Assembly: GCF_022835695.1 (NCBI RefSeq)
Contig: NZ_BQUV01000005.1
Span: 372,001-436,000 of the forward strand
Source of the DNA: Bradyrhizobium sp. Ce-3
Lineage (GTDB): Bacteria > Pseudomonadota > Alphaproteobacteria > Rhizobiales > Xanthobacteraceae
Direction of reading: 5' to 3'
DNA: 64,000 bases
Position 1 is the first letter of the stretch; every line of letters begins with the position of its first letter. The notes beneath the pieces were generated by a model. That model was not told the DNA's origin. It ran no database searches and saw only the letters and a list, made by a program, of their open reading frames with translations. Position numbers and translations under genes: made by a program. Shown here piece after piece: positions 60,101 to 64,000 of this stretch.

Positions 60101-63061
60101 GCGCTCGACGTCGCTGGCGAGCGACTTGACCTGGCCGGTGACGTCGGCCGACGTCGCGATCAGCGTGGTCTGCGCCTCCCGGGCGCCGGTCATGATCGCT
60201 TCGGCGGCCGCGGAGCCGGACATCGACAGTGACTGCTCGACATCGGAAGCCAGCGACTTGACCTGGCTTGCCGCCTCGATCGAGGCGGAGACCAGCGTGG
60301 TCTGCGCGTCGCGGGCGCCCGACAGCACGGAGGCTGCGGTGGCGCTGCCGGCCGCCTGCAGGGTGCGCTCGACATCCTCCGACAGCGACTTGATCTGCGA
60401 GGCGACGTCGCCGGAGGCGGAGACCAGCGACACCTGGGCGTCGCGGGCGCTGGTGAGGATCGAGTTGGCGGCGCTGGTGCCGACCGCGGTCAGCACGCCC
60501 TCGACCTCGGCCGAGCTCTGCTTGAGCTGATTGCCGACGTCGGCGGACACGCTGAGCAGCGCCTGCTGCGCGGTGCGCGCGCCGGTCTGGATGGTTTCGC
60601 TGGTGTTGACCACGAGGTTGGTCAGCGAGCGCTCGGCGTCCTCGACATGGGACTTGATGCTCGACGACAGCAGCTCGGCGCGGGACATCAGGTCCTCGCT
60701 GGCCTGGCGGCCGCTGCTCTCGATGCGGCCGGCGACGGCCTCGACGCGCGAGCCGAGCAGGTCCTCGAACTGCGCGACGCGGGTGTCGATGTCGCCGGCG
60801 ATGACGCCGACGCGGCTCTCGATGCCCTGCTGGATGTCGGCGAAGCGCGCCGAGATCGTGTCGGTCAGGTTCGAGCTGTGACCGCTGATGGTCTCGACGA
60901 GGCGGCTGTTGTGACCGTTGATGGTGTCGGAGAGGCGGGTGCTGTGCCCGTTGATGGTGTCGACGAGGCGGATGCTGTGGCCGTCGATGGTCTCGGTGAC
61001 GCCGTTGATGCGGTGATCGACCGCGGCGATCGCCTGCACGGTGCCCTCGGTCAGGGTCGTGGTGAGCAGGCCGAGGCGCGAGTCGATCGAGTGGATCGCC
61101 TGGGTGGCGCCTTCGGTGAGCTGCGTCGCGAGCGTGCCGAGATGGCCGTCGATGGTGTCGGTGACCGACCTGGCGCGGCTCTCGAAGGTGACTTCGAGCG
61201 TCTTCATGCGGCCGTCGATCGCGTCGTCGAGCGACTGCAGGCGGCCGTCGAACGAGCCGATCTTGCTGGCGAGCGATGAGTCGAACGACGACAGCTTGTC
61301 GGTCAGCGAGGCGTCGAGATTGGTGACGCGGCTGCCGAGCGTGGTCTCGAACTGCAGCAGGCGCTGGTCGAGCGAGGCGGTGATCTCGCCGCTATTGGAG
61401 GTGACACGATGGTCGAAGGTGTCGACATAGGTCTTCAGGCTGTCGGCAATGTCCTGGGTCCGCTGGCCCATGCGCTCGACGATGTCGCCGCCGAAGGTCT
61501 TCACCGTGCGGTCGAATTCGGAGATGTGGCGGGTGATCAGCGCGCCGAGCGTGCCGGAGTCGCGGGCGAATTTCTCGGCCAGCTCGCTGCCGTGGTTCTT
61601 CACCAGGTCGTCGAACGCGCTCATCTGCAGCGACAGCGAGTCGTGCGCGGTCTCGGTCTGGCCCACCACCTTGGCGACCAGCGAATTGACGGTGACGTCG
61701 AGCGCTTCGCTCGCCTTGTCGCCGGAGGTCATGATCTGGCCGGCGAGGCGGTTGCCGGCGTCGTCGATCTTGCTGACGAGGTCGTTGCTGCGCAGCTCGA
61801 GCTCGAGCAGCAGCGAGTCCGCGGAGTTCTTCAGGGAGTCGTGGACCTCCTCGGTGCGGTCGGAAATGCCGTCGACGATCGCAGACGAACGCTGCTCGAA
61901 CTCGCCGGTGATGCGGTCGATGCGCTCGTTGAGCATCTCGTGGACGCGATCGGCCAGATCGACGAACTCGTCATGGACATGGCCGGTCTTGAAGTTGAGG
62001 CTGGTGGTCAGCCGCTCGGAGGCATCCATCACCGCGCGCGTGGTCTCGGCGCTGGCTTCCTCGAGGCGATCGAGCAGGTCGCCGCCGCGCTCGCCGAGCG
62101 CGAGGATCATGTTGTCGCCGGCATGGCTCAGCGCGGTCGTGATGTGCTGGCCGCGCTCTTCCAGCGCGCCGGTGATGCTCTTGGCGACCTCGTCGACGCG
62201 CGAGGCGATCGCATCCGAGATCAGCGCGATGTCGTGGCGCAGGTCGATCTGCACGCCGGAGATCGCGCTGCGCACCTGCTCGGCCTGGCCGACCAGATTG
62301 TCGCGCTGGTGGGCGATGTCCTGCAGCAGCGCGCGGATACGCACTTCATTGTCGGAATAGGCGCGTTCCAGCGCCGCAACCTCGTTGGCAACCAGCGTCT
62401 CGAGTTCGCCGGCGCGCGCGATCGCGCGCTCGACGCCGTCGCCCATCGCCGCGACCTCGCGGCGGATCGCCTGGCCGACCGTCACCATGGAATCGGCGGC
62501 GGCGTTCTCCGGCTCGGAGAATCGCATCGCGACCTGCGCCATCGATTGCGCGATCATCTGCATGCGCTGACCGTGCGCGGCGAGGCTGGCGAGATAGTAG
62601 AACAGCAGGATCGGCACGGCGAACAGCGCGGCGAGGCCGGCAAGCACCAGCACGCCGGTACCCTGGGCCATCGACGCCTGCAGGGCCGGCCAGAACGCGA
62701 CGGTGAGAATCACGCCGCCGAGCAGCCAGGCGCCGGAGCAGACGAAGAACAGCGTGAAGGCGTTGCGGGCGCGGCCTCCCTGCAACGTCTGCAGCATCTG
62801 GCCGATGGTTTCGCGATCATCGTTGGCGGCGCGGCGCGGGGCGCGCGGTTCCTCGATCGGCTCGAACGCCGAACGATTACTACGGGACTCGAACGATGCG
62901 GCTGAAAAATCCGGAGTTGACGGCGGCAGGCTCGGCGGCGCGGCGCCGTCGTTGAGGGGGCTGCGGTTCTCCGCGCCTTGTTCGCTGATGTTGAGGGCTT
63001 CCTGGATGGCAGAAAGCGCGACTTCGGTGGGATCTTTGACCTTCTTGGGAGTGTTCGCCAT
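57131..63061 (-). CDS. Giant growth-pole-ring-like protein (GPR/RgsE type) with apolipoprotein-like repeats
   Basis: Starting at MANTPKKVKDPTEVALSAIQ, the protein has 1,976 residues. The first 95 are cytoplasmic and disordered. Two membrane helices follow (about 101-123 and 136-160). Then comes a very long helical rod of 11-residue periodicity with an exact array of twelve 44-residue repeats (residues 828-1355) and a small array of 11-residue units near 691-734. A Pro/Gln-rich linker lies around 1790-1865 and a compact C-terminal domain (DIGRLMDRTLAAEMWDRYQR onward) ends it. Size, two N-terminal helices and apolipoprotein-like rod match the Agrobacterium GPR and Sinorhizobium RgsE proteins, which organise wall growth at the new pole. 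The promoter side carries CtrA-type boxes. Confidence 0.8.
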   Translation of the reverse strand: MANTPKKVKDPTEVALSAIQEALNISEQGAENRSPLNDGAAPPSLPPSTPDFSAASFESRSNRSAFEPIEEPRAPRRAANDDRETIGQMLQTLQGGRARNAFTLFFVCSGAWLLGGVILTVAFWPALQASMAQGTGVLVLAGLAALFAVPILLFYYLASLAAHGQRMQMIAQSMAQVAMRFSEPENAAADSMVTVGQAIRREVAAMGDGVERAIARAGELETLVANEVAALERAYSDNEVRIRALLQDIAHQRDNLVGQAEQVRSAISGVQIDLRHDIALISDAIASRVDEVAKSITGALEERGQHITTALSHAGDNMILALGERGGDLLDRLEEASAETTRAVMDASERLTTSLNFKTGHVHDEFVDLADRVHEMLNERIDRITGEFEQRSSAIVDGISDRTEEVHDSLKNSADSLLLELELRSNDLVSKIDDAGNRLAGQIMTSGDKASEALDVTVNSLVAKVVGQTETAHDSLSLQMSAFDDLVKNHGSELAEKFARDSGTLGALITRHISEFDRTVKTFGGDIVERMGQRTQDIADSLKTYVDTFDHRVTSNSGEITASLDQRLLQFETTLGSRVTNLDASLTDKLSSFDSSLASKIGSFDGRLQSLDDAIDGRMKTLEVTFESRARSVTDTIDGHLGTLATQLTEGATQAIHSIDSRLGLLTTTLTEGTVQAIAAVDHRINGVTETIDGHSIRLVDTINGHSTRLSDTINGHNSRLVETISGHSSNLTDTISARFADIQQGIESRVGVIAGDIDTRVAQFEDLLGSRVEAVAGRIESSGRQASEDLMSRAELLSSSIKSHVEDAERSLTNLVVNTSETIQTGARTAQQALLSVSADVGNQLKQSSAEVEGVLTAVGTSAANSILTSARDAQVSLVSASGDVASQIKSLSEDVERTLQAAGSATAASVLSGARDAQTTLVSASIEAASQVKSLASDVEQSLSMSGSAAAEAIMTGAREAQTTLIATSADVTGQVKSLASDVERSLSMAGSATAEAVVASAREAQSTLAGASTEATNLVRALAADMQHSLSTAGTATAEAVVASAREAQSTLAGASTDATNLVRTLSADIERSLSMAGSATAEAVVAAAREAQSTLAGASTEATDLVRTLAADMERSLSMAGSATAESITSGAREAQSTLVNASTDAASKVSALASDIQRALSMAGSGTVEVLTAGAREAQNTLVTASTEAANHVKSLAADVERTLTSVGTNTAQTIIGSARDAQTSFVATSSEAASQMRAISVEIERSLTAASAETAQTILGSAREAQSSFAATSADAAAQIRTLSTDIERALGSVTAKTTDNIQTSAQNAQAALITMSNEVSTKVKTTSADIERSVLSASSAFGSAMTGKTDEIVTYVQQQTERLSQMVDGRRGSLVEALTAKTTQLSNDMDRATADALKAIETRGLAFSQSMAAHGGDVARNITSAGDQATGAVSKSLKELEQASRAAIDQSRQVSISAVTEMQETSKILRTDTVALFERLREGNILLQEVLTGAHDNLNSLERALVTRVADFVSAMNDVTSRNGVATQTLEDQLSVFNNKTGKALEDLGALSSQFETHGKALIDAAAVVEQANRSTTASVSERKSALEALVTTIDLRTTDLDQRLSRFTGLLDESLGAAEERARDIARVVAETAGAGSAAISRQFEAVRQAAENERQQTVDAMNDLYQQSNAETDAMFKESTEKFSAMVTAMKQMASEMHSELEATRNELRRGVLEMPQEAAENTAQMRKVIVDQIEALAELNRIVAHHGRGLDVVSTNRASVRHEEPLMAAAGGRADARMRDSVRDSGNSAATLPPPDLGMATSRRTEAPSVSPAGPNNGDGWLSDLLNRSDAPPPAPQGRDAQQRPRQPQPQQPAANPLESLSLDIGRLMDRTLAAEMWDRYQRGENKAFSKRLYTPAGQKAFDEVARKYRADRGFKQTVDRYIAEFERLLDEVARDGRGQQELAGHLTSETGLVYTLLAHAAGRLG
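58997..60580 (-). repeat. Twelve tandem 132-bp (44-residue) coding repeats
   Basis: Twelve units of exactly 44 codons run from AxxAQ-type starts (AREAQ or ARDAQ in most) through a conserved D[VI]ER[ST]L near unit positions 25-30 to [AV]G[ST]xTAE near 34-40. Units 4 to 7 are closest to each other; units 1, 10, 11 and 12 have drifted most. 44 is four times 11, the helical hendecad period. No unit has gained or lost a codon. Confidence 0.9.
60860..60991 (-). repeat. Four tandem 33-bp (11-residue) coding repeats
   Basis: Four consecutive units of pattern TIxGHxxxLx[DE] (TIDGHSIRLVD, TINGHSTRLSD, TINGHNSRLVE, TISGHSSNLTD) occur within the giant gene, upstream (N-terminal) of the 44-residue array. 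The DNA units are also similar, with GATGGT and GCTGT anchors every 33 bases on the + strand. Confidence 0.88.
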
Positions 63062-63229
63062 GTTCAGTCTAAGCCCTCTCACTAATTACGCGTCGGCGAG
63101 CCTGCGATCGTCCCCACGCAAGCTCGAAGCCGGTGCCCACAAGCGGAGCGCAAGCGGCCCCCTCGGCGGCTTGTCCGCTACATCCGCAAACATCCTATTG
63201 GGAGAGCGATGCGAATGAAATGCTTGCGA

Positions 63230-63255
63230 TTAATACTTTCTTAATCATCGTTAAC
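63230..63255. promoter_or_regulatory. Cluster of CtrA-type half-sites between giant pole protein gene and HPt gene
   Basis: Three half-sites in a row: TTAA (63230), seven bases, TTAA (63241), six bases, TTAAC (63251). The CtrA consensus is TTAA-N7-TTAA(C), and N6 spacing is tolerated, so this contains one exact-spacing pair overlapping a second pair. It is about 170 bases upstream of the giant gene start (minus strand) and 185 bases upstream of the HPt gene start (plus strand). The region around 63226-63255 is the most AT-rich part of this 378-base gap (63062-63439). I see no other feature in it. Confidence 0.6.
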
Positions 63256-63439
63256 AGCTTTGCTCCATAAGGCCTTATGGGTACTCGAAATTCCTGCCGT
63301 AGGGCGCCGATTGTGTCCGGAAATTGTCCAGAATCGGGCGGTTTTGCCGATCATCCCGACAACAATCCGTTAACCAGTTTCGTGATTGGCTGAGCCAACG
63401 ATCCGCCGGCCGGCCCGGCGGAGACGACAGGGACAGGCC

Positions 63440-63817
63440 ATGCCGCTTCATCTTGAACGGGTTGAATGGACGCAGTCGCCGCCGCTTGCGCCCGGCGACG
63501 GCCCGATCGACGTCGAGCACCTGCAGCGCATGACGCTGGGCGACCCGGATCTCGAGCGGGAGGTGCTGGCGATGTTCTCGACCCAGACGGCCCGGATCCT
63601 CGGTGAGCTGGCCGCCCTGCCGCCGGAGGCTGCGACCCACGCCCACACCCTGAAAGGATCGGCGCGGGCGATTGGCGCCTTCGGGGTCGCCGAGGCTGCC
63701 GCCCAGCTTGAAACGGCGCTGACCGGCGGTTCCGATCCGGCCCAGCCGCTGGCTGCGCTGGGCGCAGCGATTGCCGAGGCGCGCACGGCGATCGAGCTGA
63801 TTCTGGGCCGCTCCTAG
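63440..63817 (+). CDS. Stand-alone HPt (histidine phosphotransfer) domain protein
   Basis: From MPLHLERVEWTQS the protein has 125 residues; the frame is open 18 codons upstream without support. A single four-helix HPt domain includes AHTLKGSARAIGAFG, with the phospho-accepting histidine at residue 74 in the HxLKGS pattern. A helical VLAMFSTQTARILGEL precedes it. HPt proteins pass phosphate between receiver domains. No kinase or receiver gene is adjacent; the divergent gene is the giant pole protein. Confidence 0.85.
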   Translation: MPLHLERVEWTQSPPLAPGDGPIDVEHLQRMTLGDPDLEREVLAMFSTQTARILGELAALPPEAATHAHTLKGSARAIGAFGVAEAAAQLETALTGGSDPAQPLAALGAAIAEARTAIELILGRS

Positions 63818-63991
63818 GCTCCCAGACCGCCTCCACGGCTCGCCGCGGCGACTTGGGCTCCGCTGGGCGGCCGTCCAGGCCGGCCGGCAGGTTTTCGGTC
63901 CTCCGCGCTAGCGCTGTGCGGATCGACCCGTTATACGACTGCCGGGACCTTTCCATCCATCGTCCGGCGTATTCCGGCAGCACGAGCAATC

Positions 63992-64000
63992 ATGGCCAAA
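63992..64000 (+). other. Possible start of a further gene cut by the window edge
   Basis: An ATG followed by GCCAAA (Met-Ala-Lys) is present, with no strong ribosome-binding site just before it (CACGAGCAATC). Too little sequence remains to identify or confirm a gene. The 174 bases between the HPt stop and this point contain nothing else I can support. Confidence 0.3.

Noticed and set aside
58367-60530. Two long plus-strand frames (621 and 516 codons) opposite the repeat array
   Set aside because: The exact codon-length repeats of the minus-strand gene keep antisense frames open automatically. The products are low-complexity repeats with no start signals.
58997-60580. CRISPR-like regular repeats
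   Set aside because: The units are 132 bp, in frame, diverged and coding, with no unique spacers and no cas genes.
1-64000. tRNA, rRNA, insertion sequences, prophage or attachment sites
   Set aside because: I looked for CCA-ended cloverleaf segments, transposase motifs, phage genes and long direct repeats and found none that I can support by eye.

Overview
The window reads as chromosomal DNA of a high-GC alphaproteobacterium of the order Hyphomicrobiales (Rhizobiales), most likely Bradyrhizobium or a close relative. The grounds are: a giant growth-pole-ring type protein typical of polar-growing Rhizobiales; GnnA/GnnB-like genes for the diaminoglucose lipid A backbone known from Bradyrhizobium; CtrA-like boxes; and three dispersed palindromic intergenic elements of a kind I recognise from Bradyrhizobium genomes (from memory, not searched). 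There are no rRNA or tRNA genes, insertion sequences, phage genes or CRISPR arrays that I can see.

Layout. 1-5.7 kb: a + strand operon with an unrecognised protein, a GT4 glycosyltransferase, a type I secretion ABC exporter with an inactive C39-like domain, and its HlyD adaptor. 5.8-9.8 kb: a minus-strand module of solute-binding protein, FAD-dependent oxidoreductase and IclR regulator, with a palindromic operator candidate over the promoter. 10-20 kb: mostly single metabolic and envelope genes (LpxO-like hydroxylase, MFS carrier, malic enzyme, three small secreted proteins, FAH-family hydrolase, M19 dipeptidase, MsbA-like exporter).

20.2-39.4 kb is a lipopolysaccharide/envelope island: galE, an LpcC-like glycosyltransferase, a WaaF-like heptosyltransferase, hldD, hldE, an O-antigen ligase, a set resembling the UDP-QuiNAc pathway (4,6-dehydratase, GT4, 4-reductase, WecA/WbpL-like initiating transferase), a flippase-like membrane protein, manC, gnnA, gnnB and murJ. 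Together these would supply core heptose, GDP-mannose, an O-antigen primer sugar, the amino sugar for amide-linked lipid A, and the ligase joining O-antigen to core. gmhA, gmhB, Wzx/Wzy and ABC-type O-antigen exporters are not in the window.

39.5-57 kb is mixed: an orphan CoxL-like molybdenum hydroxylase subunit, three small redox or periplasmic proteins, a stand-alone Lrp/AsnC ligand domain, thiD, a metallophosphoesterase-glycosyltransferase pair, threonine dehydratase, a secreted caspase-like protein, an Ala/Pro-rich protein, an MFS carrier, a dipeptide epimerase and an Mla-type lipid transport operon (STAS-MlaE, MlaF, MlaD).

57.1-64 kb is dominated by one 1,976-codon gene for a GPR/RgsE-like protein. 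Its centre is an exact array of twelve 44-residue (4 x 11) repeats. It is divergent from a stand-alone HPt gene, and the intergenic region carries a tight cluster of CtrA-type half-sites. Coordinates and starts were read by eye from reading frame, ribosome-binding-site position and family knowledge; no database search was run.
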